In this document: piece by piece, positions 53,644 through 63,120 of the stretch
Layout of the letters: each line of letters begins with the position of its first letter
Position numbering within the stretch: the stretch's first letter is position 1
Assembly (NCBI GenBank): GCA_049840815.1
Contig: JASGJI010000009.1
Coordinates: forward strand, 62,001 to 126,000
Length of the DNA: 64,000 nt
Direction: 5' to 3'
Source: JASGDN01 sp049840815
GTDB taxonomy: Bacteria; Chloroflexota; Chloroflexia; Thermomicrobiales; UBA6265
Translations under genes and position numbers: made by a program
Notes under the pieces: model-generated
The model's input: the letters and a program-made list of their open reading frames with translations, nothing else
Told to the model about the DNA's origin: nothing
Databases searched by the model: none

Positions 53644-54564
53644 CTACTCAATCGAGCTCGGCTCCGGGTCGAGCCAGTCGAGGAGGATGTGGCAGCGCTC
53701 GGGGTCGATGGTGAGGCCGGCCCCGAGTCCCCAGAGCCAGTAGTCGGCGAGCCGCACGATGAGCCAGGCGCGGGTAAGGACGGGATCGAGGTCGCCTGCC
53801 GCGACATATCCCTCCAGAAGTCGGCGCACGTGATCCGGCCCTGCGATCTCGTCGGCGCGATTCCAGAGGAATGGCGCGAGCGCGACCTCCGGATCGCCGA
53901 TCAGCGGCATCGGGTCGATCATTGTCCAGCCAGCGCGTTCGCCCCAAAGGACATTCTCTGCGTGGAAATCCCAGGTGGTCAGCCCGACGGCGGTCGATGA
54001 GACGAGGGTGTTCGCGAGGGTGCATATCTGGCGCAGGCGGGCCTCCGGAAAGGGGCGGCCGGTTCGTGCCCAGGTGTCCGGGACCGATGCGATGATTTCC
54101 CGCGCCCGATCGCTGGTCGAGGGGAATCGGTGACTTGTCTGTGAAGGGACCGAGAGGCGGCGGATGAGCCTGCCGGCTTCGCAGATGGCTTCCTCGATGG
54201 GGAGGGCGGCGAGATTGCGGTTTGCGTCGAGTCGCTCCAGCAACAGGGCGGCGGCATGGACGTCCACGGCAACGAGTGTCACCGTGCCGTGGCCGTTCCA
54301 GGATTGCAGGCCGATGATTTCCGCCGTGGTCACGTCATCTGGCATCGTGAGCTTCAGGGCATGGGCCATGGATTCTCGTGAAACTGGCACGACGATGCCG
54401 CGCGCGCCGTGGCGGGCTGGACCGTCGATCGTGAGCGCCCATTCGGTTGTGACGCGGCGCACCGTCGCCGGGAGCGTCTCCAGCCAGGTGTGACCTGCTG
54501 CGCCGTGATGACGGTCAATCTCCTCGATGAAGGTGGGAGGGATGGGGATGGCCGGGACGTTCAT
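53644..54564 (-). CDS. Streptomycin/hydroxyurea-type 6-kinase (APH6-like)
   Basis: 306 residues of the APH_6/hydroxyurea kinase family. The catalytic loop TTWDFHAENVLWGERAGWTMIDPMPLIGDPEVALA carries the metal-binding Asp. Family members phosphorylate streptomycin at O6 or hydroxyurea, but many are housekeeping homologues. ATG at 54564 overlaps the zinc-ribbon gene stop (ATGA), indicating one operon. Confidence 0.82.
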   Translation of the reverse strand: MNVPAIPIPPTFIEEIDRHHGAAGHTWLETLPATVRRVTTEWALTIDGPARHGARGIVVPVSRESMAHALKLTMPDDVTTAEIIGLQSWNGHGTVTLVAVDVHAAALLLERLDANRNLAALPIEEAICEAGRLIRRLSVPSQTSHRFPSTSDRAREIIASVPDTWARTGRPFPEARLRQICTLANTLVSSTAVGLTTWDFHAENVLWGERAGWTMIDPMPLIGDPEVALAPFLWNRADEIAGPDHVRRLLEGYVAAGDLDPVLTRAWLIVRLADYWLWGLGAGLTIDPERCHILLDWLDPEPSSIE

Positions 54565-54776
54565 GATGCGGCGAATTCCTGGCCGCACCGTGGACAGACC
54601 TCGACCGCGCGTGGCTTGCCGAGTGGGATCAGCGGGATCACGAAGAAGAGCGCGATGGTGCGGAGTTGCGTCTGCCGCGTGAGGTGCCCGAAGAAGCCGT
54701 AGCGCGGGCAACTCCGCACGTAGTCGGTCGTGGTAACGCCCCAGCGGAACATCTTCGTGCCGAGCAGGAGGATCAT
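54561..54776 (-). CDS. Zinc-ribbon membrane-associated small protein
   Basis: 71 residues. One CPRCGQEF zinc-ribbon half at the C-terminus and a second SCPRYG near residue 23, with a hydrophobic segment TIALFFVIPLIPLG between. Typical of small zinc-ribbon proteins of unknown role. ATGA overlap with the APH6-like gene. Confidence 0.65.
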   Translation of the reverse strand: MILLLGTKMFRWGVTTTDYVRSCPRYGFFGHLTRQTQLRTIALFFVIPLIPLGKPRAVEVCPRCGQEFAAS

Positions 54777-54804
54777 GCGCGACTGCCCTCGTGACGTGGC
54801 GGTG

Positions 54805-55215
54805 TCAGGGTCGTCCCGCCTGGTTCGAGTAGGTACGGCGGATCATGGCGTGGCCTCTTGTGAAGCCGAGCCGGTCATAGAACGGCATCACGTCATCGTC
54901 GCAGGCGAGGTCAATGGCGTAGAGGTCTCCGAGGAGATCGACCAGGCGGCGGATGAGTTCCGAGCCGATCCTGTTGTCTTGGTACGCCGGTAATACTTCC
55001 AGCAGCGGGATGAACGCGGACAGCACGCCGTCCGAGATCGCATTGACGAATCCGACGACGACGGCGGCTTCCTCGTCGATGGCCAGGACGGTGGCATAGC
55101 TTCCGGCGAGAATCCGGAGGTGGGTTTCTGGCGACGGTGGATTCGGCCATCCGACGAAGAAGCCGGTGAGCATCGACGCCGTGATGCCGTCCAGTGACGT
55201 GCGGTAGACGATCAC
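54805..55215 (-). CDS. GNAT-family N-acetyltransferase
   Basis: 136 residues. The GNAT core VVGFVNAISDG, LEVLPAYQDNRIGSELIRRLVD (acetyl-CoA loop) and PFYDRLGFTRG is clear. Its ATG overlaps the stop of the threonine dehydratase gene (ATGA). Substrate unknown. Confidence 0.87.
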   Translation of the reverse strand: MIVYRTSLDGITASMLTGFFVGWPNPPSPETHLRILAGSYATVLAIDEEAAVVVGFVNAISDGVLSAFIPLLEVLPAYQDNRIGSELIRRLVDLLGDLYAIDLACDDDVMPFYDRLGFTRGHAMIRRTYSNQAGRP

Positions 55216-56219
55216 GGCTCCACCCCTGCGAGGATCGCCGCCAGCTTCGGAAGCGCGATGTTACGGCCTGAGATCACGACGACCACATCCCCGTCCAGTT
55301 CACCAAGATGCCCCGACAGCAGCGCCGCAAGCGGAGTCGCACCGGCTCCCTCCGCAACCAGGCCATGATTGCGGGCCAGCCAGCGGATCGCGTCGTGGAT
55401 GTCGGTCTCAGCGGCGGCAGCGAGGCGGACCTCGTTGGCGGCGATGATGCCGGCGGTGATGGTGCCTGGTTCGAGGTTGCCCGAAAGCCCATCAGCGATG
55501 GTTTCGCCGATGGGAACCTCCACGGTGTCGCCCGCGGCCACTGCCGCCGAAAGGGCGAGCGATTCCGCCGCCTCGACGCCGATGATCCGAATCGGACGTT
55601 GTGGCGTGGACAACTCCTGCGCGCGGAGCGCCATGCCCGCGACGAGTCCGCCGCCGCCGACCCCCGCGATGACGGTCAGCGGGCGGCCACTGCCATCACC
55701 TGGGTGCTGGGTCACGACCTCATCGAGCAGCGTCGATTGGCCGGCGATGACATGAGGATCGTTGTAGGGGGAGACATAGGTCGCGGCGCGGGCGGGATCG
55801 GAGGCGAGGTCCATCGCGAAGAACTCCGCCGCGTCGACGCTGGTGCCGTGCAGGATCAGTTCGACCGGCATCCGGGCGATGGCGTCACGCTTCGCGGGCG
55901 ATGCCGTTTCCGCCACCACGATGGTCGCCGGAATCCCGAGACGTCCGGAGGCCCAGCCCATGCCGAGACCATGATTGCCGGCGGAGGCCGTGACGATGCG
56001 GCTGCCTTCGGGAAGGGCTGCGCAGGCGGCGAGCGCGCCTCGGACCTTGAAAGACCCCGTCGGGTTGAACGTCTCCAGCTTCAACGAGACATTCGGCCCG
56101 GCAGCGGGAGAGACGATCAGGGGCGTTGGCGTCAGGACGCTGAGCACGGTGGCGCGGGCGGCGGCGAGATCGGCGGATGTCGGCTGGGCGACAGTGCGGC
56201 GGGATGGAAGGGTGGTCAC
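55212..56219 (-). CDS. Threonine/serine dehydratase-like PLP enzyme
   Basis: 335 residues. The PLP Lys lies in NPTGSFKVRGALAA, the phosphate-binding loop is GVGGGGLVAGMALRA, and ASAGNHGLGM is the substrate loop of tryptophan-synthase-beta-like dehydratases. It likely deaminates threonine or serine to a 2-oxo acid. The protein lacks an ACT domain, so it is the short type. GTG at 56219 with GGAGG 8 nt upstream is favoured; an ATG at 56234 is also possible. Confidence 0.87.
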   Translation of the reverse strand: MTTLPSRRTVAQPTSADLAAARATVLSVLTPTPLIVSPAAGPNVSLKLETFNPTGSFKVRGALAACAALPEGSRIVTASAGNHGLGMGWASGRLGIPATIVVAETASPAKRDAIARMPVELILHGTSVDAAEFFAMDLASDPARAATYVSPYNDPHVIAGQSTLLDEVVTQHPGDGSGRPLTVIAGVGGGGLVAGMALRAQELSTPQRPIRIIGVEAAESLALSAAVAAGDTVEVPIGETIADGLSGNLEPGTITAGIIAANEVRLAAAAETDIHDAIRWLARNHGLVAEGAGATPLAALLSGHLGELDGDVVVVISGRNIALPKLAAILAGVEP

Positions 56220-56242
56220 GGAACGGTCCTCCATGCGGGCGG

Positions 56243-56479
56243 TCAGGCGGCGTCGGACGGTGCGCCGGGATCGGGCGGGTCGATGGGGGCGGACGTCTGG
56301 GATGGCCGGATACCAGGCACCATGATCCCGATGGCGCCGGCAATTGCGCCGAGCATCATGCCTCCGGTGATACTGCCGGCCAGCGCCCCGCCGATGAGTC
56401 CGGACGCGACGGCAATGACGAAGACGACAGCCTGCCGGTTCGAGAATCGTTCGTGGTGATTCGGTTTACGCTGGAACAT
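56243..56479 (-). CDS. Small membrane protein, unknown function
   Basis: 78 residues. A basic N-terminus is followed by two Gly/Ala-rich hydrophobic segments (VVFVIAVASGLIGGALAGS, GGMMLGAIAGAIGIM) and a Pro/Asp-rich tail. No family recognised. It is 23 nt upstream of the dehydratase gene on the same strand. Confidence 0.55.
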   Translation of the reverse strand: MFQRKPNHHERFSNRQAVVFVIAVASGLIGGALAGSITGGMMLGAIAGAIGIMVPGIRPSQTSAPIDPPDPGAPSDAA

Positions 56480-56772
56480 TTGTATCCCTGTCGTCTAGCT
56501 CACTGGTACTGGAGGGAGTCTGCCGAGGGAGACCAACGGGATTGCTGGCCATGACCTCCAGCGGCGTGCACCTGATCCATCGTGATCATGACGCTGAAAC
56601 GGCGAGATGCCAGACTGCATGGTAGCATTTGGGTCGGACACCTTTTCTGACTACACCTATTGGAACAATGCTGGCGCATGCGTGGCTCCGCGTGGATGCC
56701 ATACGAGCCGAGACAGAGGTGCCAGCGCCCGTTCCCGCGCGATGATCGACACGCTGGGCCGTCGGCTGGGAG

Positions 56773-58122
56773 ATGGATACGCACGCTTCGAGACGCCTTG
56801 TCGTCCCTTTTCTGGCCGGAAACACCATCTCCCTGATGGGCAACACCCTGACGCTTGTGGCGCTTCCGTGGTTTGTACTCGACGTGACCGGAAGTGCGGG
56901 GCAGACGGGGCTGGTCGGGATGGCGTTCGCGCTTCCCGCGTTGCTGGCCGGGCTGCTTGGCGGCGTGATCATCGACCGGATCGGTGGCCGGCGGATGAGC
57001 GTGATCGCGGACCTCGTGAGTGGCGTTTCCGTCGCGGCGATCCCGATTCTCTATCACACGGTCGGGTTGCCATTCTGGCTGCTGCTGGTGCTCGTCTTCC
57101 TCGGCGCGATGCTGGACATTCCGGGGCTGACAGCGCGACGGACGATGTTGCCAGGGCTGTCGGAACGCTCCGGCTTGCGACCGGAAGCCATGAACTCCGC
57201 CTATGAGATGAGCGACGGTGCCGCCGTCATCGTCGGGCCGATCCTCGCCGGGTTCCTGATCGCCTGGATCGACGCGGCGAACGTGCTGCTCATCGATGCG
57301 GCCACGTTTGCGGTATCTGCTGTGCTGGTTGGTGTTTTTACGCCTGACCTGCCGGTTGTCGAGGACGCGGGAGCGCATGCGAACGCACCCTCCGGCGGTC
57401 GCGTGCGGGAGGCGCTGGCGTCGATTCAAGCGGGACTCCGCTTTATCGTGGAAGATCGCCTGTTGTTGGCGCTGGCGGTCGTGCTGGTCTTCGTCAACTT
57501 CTTCAATGGAGCGGTCTTCAATGTCGTGCTGCCCGTGCTCGTGCGCGATCGCTACGAGGATGCCACGCAGTTGGGCTTTCTGCTCGGGGCGTTCGGGATC
57601 GGGAGCCTGATCGGCGCGGCGTTATTCGGCATGCTTGGTGCGGATCTCCGGCGACTTCGCTGGGCCATCTGGATGGTAGGGATCGTGGCGGTGGCGGGGT
57701 TGCGCTGGGCATTGGTCCCGTCGCTGCCGGCAGTCATGCTGGCTGGGTGCATGCTGGTGGTCGGGTTGCTGAGCGGGCCGATCAATCCCCTCCTGATGAC
57801 GGTCCGGTTCGAGCGGATTCCGGTTGGGTTGCGGGGGCGAGTCTTCGCGAGCTTCGCCGCGTTGGCCTCGATTGCGGATCCGCTCGGGATGGTGAGCACG
57901 GGTGGAGCGATCCAGCGCTTTGGCCTCGATCGAACGCTGCTCGTGATCGCGGTGCTGTTCAGCGCGCTGGTCGCCTGCATTCCGTTCGTGCCCGTCTTGC
58001 GCACCATGAACCGTTCGGACAATGCCGACGACGACGATCCCGATGCGACACCGACGGTCATGCCCGAGCCATTTGGCGCCGATCCGGAGGGTGACGGACA
58101 GGCGATGGCGGTGACGCCATAG
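56773..58122 (+). CDS. MFS transporter
   Basis: 449 residues with about 12 hydrophobic segments, MFS_3/macrolide efflux-like group. PFLAGNTISLMGNTLTLVAL starts helix 1, GVIIDRIGGRRMSVIADL is the loop 2/3 motif, and the C-terminal acidic tail (NADDDDPDATPT) is long. Probably an exporter; substrate unknown. GGGAG abuts the ATG, so the ribosome site is unusual. Confidence 0.82.
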   Translation: MDTHASRRLVVPFLAGNTISLMGNTLTLVALPWFVLDVTGSAGQTGLVGMAFALPALLAGLLGGVIIDRIGGRRMSVIADLVSGVSVAAIPILYHTVGLPFWLLLVLVFLGAMLDIPGLTARRTMLPGLSERSGLRPEAMNSAYEMSDGAAVIVGPILAGFLIAWIDAANVLLIDAATFAVSAVLVGVFTPDLPVVEDAGAHANAPSGGRVREALASIQAGLRFIVEDRLLLALAVVLVFVNFFNGAVFNVVLPVLVRDRYEDATQLGFLLGAFGIGSLIGAALFGMLGADLRRLRWAIWMVGIVAVAGLRWALVPSLPAVMLAGCMLVVGLLSGPINPLLMTVRFERIPVGLRGRVFASFAALASIADPLGMVSTGGAIQRFGLDRTLLVIAVLFSALVACIPFVPVLRTMNRSDNADDDDPDATPTVMPEPFGADPEGDGQAMAVTP

Positions 58123-58466
58123 CGACGGTGGGTATGGGCCATGGCGCTGGCGGGGAGGATACCTGCGGACCAGACGATCTGCTCGTAGTTTGGAGGTGTG
58201 TTTTCGCTCAGGTATTGGTCACGAGTCGTGTCCGGCATGGCGATGAAGCGCGACGATGAGGTCGGTCGAGACGCGGGCTTCGTCGGGCATGGGGGGACCT
58301 TTCCGTGGCGGCGGAAGGCCGGGCACCACCGATGGCGTCCGGTCTGGTTCTGCCTGATGCCCCGTAGACGATTGCCTCGCGCAGTATGTGACGCAGAAGG
58401 CAGAACCTCCGGACGAGGGCATCGTCGGGAGGTTCTGGTTCGTGAGGCGTCGGTTCGCGGGCGGGT
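58123..58466. other. 344-nt intergenic region
   Basis: Between the convergent MFS and LLM genes. No coding region supported. It contains a hairpin (58401-58437) that probably ends the LLM transcript. Confidence 0.6.
58401..58437. terminator. Terminator after the LLM oxidoreductase
   Basis: Arms CAGAACCTCC (58401-58410) and GGAGGTTCTG (58428-58437) with inner GACGA/TCGTC pairing. It lies 30 nt beyond the LLM gene stop on the minus strand. Confidence 0.7.
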
Positions 58467-59528
58467 TCAGGCGGTGGTGGTGACGCTGTTCGCGGGTGTC
58501 CAGCCGAGCGCCGGGGCGACCTCGGTCGCGAGCAGCTCAAGACCCTCCAGCGTCTCCTCCAGCGCCTGCGTTCCGGGCGAGAACTGGACGATGAGATCGG
58601 TGATCTCCGGCAGCAGCGGCTCCTTGCCGAGACTCTCGATCACCCGATCCGGCGTGCCCCAGTGGATGCTGAAATGGTCGAAATCCTCGTCCATCGTGCG
58701 TGGCGGCTGGGGGCGCCCCTGCCTGATGTTCCGTTCGCGGTCGGCAAGCACACCTGCTTCGAGATTGCGTCGCGCGGTCGCGGGGTCGCTGGACGGATAG
58801 ACCGTGCGCGAGAGGCCGATGCGCGGTTCGACGCCTTCCGGCAGTGCGTTGACATAGGCGTCCACGAGTTCACGCTGGAGTTCGTCGGTGTCACGGTCGG
58901 TGCCGATGGCGACGCGGGAGAGGAGCAGGCCGTTGCCACGCTGCCCGACCTGGATCACGCGCTCGACCGAACCCGGTGATTCCCAGATGCGGCCGCGCAG
59001 CTGGGGTGCGGCGGGATACAGCACATCGTTCTGCGCGTTCAGGATCTCGCCATCGAAGGCCGCCTGGATCGTCGCCACGGCCGCATCGTAGACCTCGCGG
59101 CGGTTCTTGTTCGGCTGGTTGAAGGTGTCCAGCACGACATCGTTGGCGAATCCGGTGCCGAAGCCGAGGTGCAGGCGATCCGGATGCATCGTCTCGAAGA
59201 CGGCGGCGGATTCCGCGAGGTGGATCGGGTCCTCGATCGGCAGGGTGAGGACGGCGGTACCGAAGCCGATCTGGCGGGTGCGACCGGCCAGCGATCCGAA
59301 GAAGACGAAGGGCGTTGGCAGGCCGCCGTGCTGGTTGAAGTGATGCTGGGCTACCCATGCGACATCGATGCCGAGTTCGTCGGCGCGGATGGTGGCGGCG
59401 ACAGCATCGGCATACATGGTGGTTGCGGGCGCGTCGTGGGTGCGGCCATCGACGTAGGAGAAGAACCCGAGGCGGAAGGGTTTCTTCGAGCTGACGGGTG
59501 TTTGAGACGCTGACGGAGAAACGGTCAT
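58467..59528 (-). CDS. LLM-class flavin-dependent oxidoreductase
   Basis: 353-residue luciferase-like protein. RADELGIDVAWVAQHHF, IGFGTAVLTLPIEDPIHLAES and HLGFGTGF are typical of FMN/F420 family members. ATG at 59528 is preferred to TTG at 59543; neither has a ribosome site. Substrate unknown. A second, more distant LLM protein is at 39405-40529. Confidence 0.82.
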   Translation of the reverse strand: MTVSPSASQTPVSSKKPFRLGFFSYVDGRTHDAPATTMYADAVAATIRADELGIDVAWVAQHHFNQHGGLPTPFVFFGSLAGRTRQIGFGTAVLTLPIEDPIHLAESAAVFETMHPDRLHLGFGTGFANDVVLDTFNQPNKNRREVYDAAVATIQAAFDGEILNAQNDVLYPAAPQLRGRIWESPGSVERVIQVGQRGNGLLLSRVAIGTDRDTDELQRELVDAYVNALPEGVEPRIGLSRTVYPSSDPATARRNLEAGVLADRERNIRQGRPQPPRTMDEDFDHFSIHWGTPDRVIESLGKEPLLPEITDLIVQFSPGTQALEETLEGLELLATEVAPALGWTPANSVTTTA

Positions 59529-59695
59529 GTGAGGGGAAGCCAATCACGAAACGCGAACGATGGACGGCGGCGTTGCCGGGCGGCGGCGCGAACGAGGCAC
59601 CTGACTCCAATGCTATCCGAAGGATAGCGCGATGGTCCGCCTTGAGGCCATGCGTTCGGGCATCGTTGGCAGCGGCCTGAGGGGGCGTTTGCCGA

Positions 59696-60493
59696 TCATG
59701 TCGCCTTGCCGGTGATCACGCCGAGCACTACGACGAGCAGCACGATTCCTTCGATGCCGTGCAGCACGACCGAGAACCAGAACGTGCGGTACCGTCGGGC
59801 CGCCCAACTGAAGGGAAGGCTGGTGAGGAAGATTCCCGGCAGGCCCCAGAAGAGATGGACGTGGTAGGCAGTGAAAAGCGTGTTGTTCGCCAGCCAGTCC
59901 CAGCGTCCGAAGGCACCTCGCATCCTGGGGAGCAGCACCCCGCGGAAGAGCAGTTCTTCGCCGAGCACGTAGTTGAACGCGCAGGAGACCAGGGCGATGG
60001 CCATCAGCCACCAATCGCCAATGAACCGGTCGCTCACCAGATCCTGGATATTGGTGCCCTTGGGAGCGTGCAAGCCGATTGCACCGGAAAGTGGATCGAG
60101 GAGTTCCGATTCCAGCATGGTCAGCCCGGCGAAGACGATGGCGATCGGGATGAGATGCCACCAGAGTTTCGGGTTCCGCATGCCTGTCTTCGGATCGCGG
60201 GGGTGTTGTGCCCAGATGCGTGGGGCGAGGGTGGACCAGGCGAGGGTGCCAAGTTCCCGTTTCAGGATGACGAGCGAGAGGATGCATTGCCAGATCATCC
60301 CCGCGATCATGAGGAGCCAGAAGAAGACGCCGGGATCGAGCGAGACGTGGTCCTTGGTCGTGGGCCAGACGATCCAGGCGAGGATGCCCATTGGCAATGT
60401 CGCCGCCAGCCAGATCGCGAAGATCGTTGTACGGGTGTATTGCTCCTCCCCTGTCGTGGTATCTCTCGGTGTGGATGGATTGGTTGCGGACAC
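59696..60493 (-). CDS. CPBP-family intramembrane protease
   Basis: 265-residue membrane protein with about seven helices. The Abi/CAAX protease motifs are EELLFRGVLLPRM (EExxxR) and FTAYHVHLFWG. Such proteins process prenylated or secreted peptides or act in bacteriocin immunity. Substrate unknown. Stands alone between the LLM and KdgD-like genes. Confidence 0.82.
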   Translation of the reverse strand: MSATNPSTPRDTTTGEEQYTRTTIFAIWLAATLPMGILAWIVWPTTKDHVSLDPGVFFWLLMIAGMIWQCILSLVILKRELGTLAWSTLAPRIWAQHPRDPKTGMRNPKLWWHLIPIAIVFAGLTMLESELLDPLSGAIGLHAPKGTNIQDLVSDRFIGDWWLMAIALVSCAFNYVLGEELLFRGVLLPRMRGAFGRWDWLANNTLFTAYHVHLFWGLPGIFLTSLPFSWAARRYRTFWFSVVLHGIEGIVLLVVVLGVITGKAT

Positions 60494-60632
60494 GAATGAT
60501 GCTCCCCCGGTCGACGGTTGCTGGTAGATGCCCCTGATCTGCTTTCAGTATCGGAAGGGATCGTGCCAGCGAGAACGCGGCGCGCCGGAAGGTTGTTCTG
60601 GAGGTGCTCCCCCATGCCAAGAACGAAATGGT

Positions 60633-60658
60633 CCCCTCTTCGCCCAGGCGAAGAGGGG
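60633..60658. terminator. Terminator after the KdgD-like gene
   Basis: Stem 60633-60643 with 60648-60658 (CCCCTCTTCGC pairs), 38 nt past the stop codon on the minus strand. A short loop but no T tract. Confidence 0.6.
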
Positions 60659-60695
60659 ATATCAGGGGAGTAATCAGGTTGGAGGATCGTTCCCG

Positions 60696-61646
60696 CTATC
60701 CGGCGAGGATCGCGGTGCGGTCGGCGCGGGTGGGGACGTCCAGCGCCTTCAGGAGGGCATCCAGTTCGGCGATTTCATCCGGAGTGAGGTTCGCGAGCGG
60801 CGCGCGGGATGGACCCGCCGTGTAGCCGAGCAGATCGACCGCTGCCTTCATCACCGAGACCTCGTAGCCCGGCTTGCGCTGGCGCATCGCGTAGATCGGT
60901 GCGACCACGCGGGCGTGGTAGTCCGCCAGTCCGGCGTAATCGCCCGCCACCATGAAGTCGTAGAGCTCGGCGGAGGCCTCCGGCCAGAAGCAGGCCAGTG
61001 ACGAGGTGTACCCTTCCGCGCCCGCCGCGAAGTACGGACCAACGAGGTCGTCGCCGGAGCCGGCGAGCCAGACCAGTGGTTGGCGGTCCGCGCCGAGCTT
61101 CGCGTTCACGTACTCGCGGATCTGCTGGAAGAGGCGGACATCGGCGCGGCCATCCTTGAAGGCGATCACCTGCGGCACGCGCTCGACCAGCTTCACGACC
61201 TGCGCCGGGGAGAAGAGGGCGGCATCGCGGGCGTAGGGGATGATCGGCAGCGTTGTGGCCGCCGCGATGGTTGCGTAGTACTCGATCAGGCCGTCGGCGT
61301 CCGGCTTGCCGTAATAAGGCGGCACCACCATGATCGCCGATGCGCCAGCATCCTCAGCCTCCTTCGCCATGCGTGCGCCGAGGGTCGGACCGATCCCGGC
61401 GGCGGCGATTACCGGCTTGTCGCCCGCGACCTCAACGGTCGCCTTGACGATGGCGGTCGCTTCCTCCGGCGTCAGGGCGAAGATTTCGCCGGTGCCGCTC
61501 GGGGCGACGATCGCGGCAATGCGGCTGGTGGCGAGGAACGCTGCGTTTTCGCGGACAGCGTCGAGGTCAACGCTGCCATCCGCTGCGTAGGGCGTGATCG
61601 GAAAGGCGAGGGCGCCGCGCAACTGGTCGGGTCGGATTGCTGGCAT
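60696..61646 (-). CDS. kdgD: 5-dehydro-4-deoxyglucarate dehydratase-like aldolase (KdgD family)
   Basis: 316 residues of the DHDPS/KdgD family. APSGTGEIFALTPEEA matches the KdgD signature. The Schiff-base Lys is in VIAFKDGRADVR and the Tyr in PIIPYARD. It would dehydrate and decarboxylate the glucarate dehydratase product to 2-ketoglutarate semialdehyde. GGAG precedes the ATG. It is divergent from the glucarate dehydratase gene, a strong pathway match. Confidence 0.85.
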   Translation of the reverse strand: MPAIRPDQLRGALAFPITPYAADGSVDLDAVRENAAFLATSRIAAIVAPSGTGEIFALTPEEATAIVKATVEVAGDKPVIAAAGIGPTLGARMAKEAEDAGASAIMVVPPYYGKPDADGLIEYYATIAAATTLPIIPYARDAALFSPAQVVKLVERVPQVIAFKDGRADVRLFQQIREYVNAKLGADRQPLVWLAGSGDDLVGPYFAAGAEGYTSSLACFWPEASAELYDFMVAGDYAGLADYHARVVAPIYAMRQRKPGYEVSVMKAAVDLLGYTAGPSRAPLANLTPDEIAELDALLKALDVPTRADRTAILAG

Positions 61647-61683
61647 GGAAGGTCTCCGGCAGGGATTGGCTGGCTTGCCGCCG

Positions 61684-61711
61684 TTGACAGCGGCTTCGGT
61701 GCCCCTATAAT
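61684..61711 (+). promoter_or_regulatory. Consensus promoter of the glucarate dehydratase gene
   Basis: Perfect -35 TTGACA (61684-61689) and -10 TATAAT (61706-61711) with 16-nt spacing, about 87 nt upstream of the ATG, leaving a leader of roughly 80 nt. No other promoter this close to consensus is seen in the window. Confidence 0.85.
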
Positions 61712-61714
61712 CCC

Positions 61715-61761
61715 TGCAAATGGCCCGCAAGTCAACTTGCACGATATGGATCTAGTTGCAA
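61715..61761. promoter_or_regulatory. Probable operator region of the glucarate locus
   Basis: GCAAGT-CA-ACTTGC (61727-61740) is a perfect 6-bp inverted repeat just downstream of the promoter. Further TGCAA/TTGCA boxes occur at 61715-61719, 61738-61742 and 61756-61761. They could bind the neighbouring RpiR regulator. Confidence 0.55.
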
Positions 61762-61797
61762 TCCGGATGACAGTCCGGGCGCTGGGAGCGACGATCG

Positions 61798-63120
61798 ATG
61801 AAGATCAAGCAGATGAACGTCACGCCGGTCGCGATTGCCGATGCGCCGCTGCGCAACTCGGTTGGCGTCCACGAGCCGTATGTGAACCGCGTGATCGTGG
61901 AACTCGTTGGCGAGGATGGCAAGAGCGGCTTCGGCGAGGCGTCGTACTCGACGAAGCTCTACGAGGACTTGCTGGCCCTGCGCGAGCAGGTCGCCGGCGC
62001 CGATGCGCTCAACACGAACAAGCTCTACGAGATCGTCGCGGCGCACATCTCGCCGCCCGATGCGCCGGTCGTCGACGCCCAGGCCGATCCGGCGCTGAAG
62101 CAGTTCGACCTCACGCCGCGCCGCGTCAACAGCGCCTTGCCACGCACGTTCAGCCCGATCGAGGTCGCCGCGCTCGACCTTGGCGGGCAGGCGCTCGGCC
62201 TCCCGGTGGCGGAGATGCTCGGCGGCCGCGTGCGGGACGCCGCGCCGTTCAGCGCGTATCTCTTCTACAAGTACGCGGGCGGCGGCGGGGAGGGCGATGA
62301 TCTCCGCGAGGATGTCTACGGCGAGGCGCTGACCCCGGATCAGGTGGTGCAGCAGGCGAAGGACTTCATCGATCGCCACGGCTTCAAGAGCATCAAGCTG
62401 AAGGCGGGCGTCTTCGAGCCGATGATCGAGGCCGACGCGATGGTTGCCCTGCGCGATGCCTTTGGCCCGGACATGCCGCTGCGGATCGACCCGAACGCCG
62501 CCTGGACGGTGGAGACCTCCATCGCGGTGGGGGAGAAGCTCGCCGGTACGCTGGAGTACTTCGAGGACCCGACGCCGGGCATCGATGGCATGTCCGCCGT
62601 GCGCAAGGGGTTGCTCGCGAAGGGGATCGACCTGCCGAATGCGACGAACATGTGCGTCACCAGCTTCGACGACATCCCGGAGTCGAACGCGAAGGACGCC
62701 GTGCAGGTGATCCTTGGCGACCATCACTACTGGGGCGGCCTCCGCGCGGTGGTGGAACTGGGCCGCATCTGTTCAACCTATCACCTTGGCCTGAGCATGC
62801 ATTCGAACTCGCATCTCGGGGTCTCGCTGATGGCGATGACGCACCTCGCCGCCGCGACGCCGGGTCTGACCTACGATGCGGACACGCACTATCCCTGGCT
62901 TCACCCGGCGGACGACATCGTGCAGGGCGGCCCGATTCAGTTCGTGAACGGCGCGGTGCCGGTGCCGACGACGCCGGGCCTTGGCATCGAAATCGACCGC
63001 GACGCATTGGCGCGAGGCTACGAACGGTTCCAGCGCATCCCGTATCGCGATCGCGACGACACGACCTACATGCGCCGCATGTACGACCCGACCTACGAGA
63101 AGCTCCTGCCGCGATGGTAG
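61798..63120 (+). CDS. gudD: Glucarate dehydratase-like enolase-superfamily enzyme
   Basis: 440 residues. Family residues are visible: KxK catalytic Lys in SIKLKAGVF, metal ligands in RIDPNAAWT, EYFEDPTPG and DHHYWGGLR, and the active-site His in SMHSNSHLG. D-glucarate dehydratase converts D-glucarate to 5-dehydro-4-deoxyglucarate. It is divergent from the KdgD-like gene, and a following RpiR gene overlaps its end by 7 nt, making a compact catabolic locus. Confidence 0.85.
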   Translation: MKIKQMNVTPVAIADAPLRNSVGVHEPYVNRVIVELVGEDGKSGFGEASYSTKLYEDLLALREQVAGADALNTNKLYEIVAAHISPPDAPVVDAQADPALKQFDLTPRRVNSALPRTFSPIEVAALDLGGQALGLPVAEMLGGRVRDAAPFSAYLFYKYAGGGGEGDDLREDVYGEALTPDQVVQQAKDFIDRHGFKSIKLKAGVFEPMIEADAMVALRDAFGPDMPLRIDPNAAWTVETSIAVGEKLAGTLEYFEDPTPGIDGMSAVRKGLLAKGIDLPNATNMCVTSFDDIPESNAKDAVQVILGDHHYWGGLRAVVELGRICSTYHLGLSMHSNSHLGVSLMAMTHLAAATPGLTYDADTHYPWLHPADDIVQGGPIQFVNGAVPVPTTPGLGIEIDRDALARGYERFQRIPYRDRDDTTYMRRMYDPTYEKLLPRW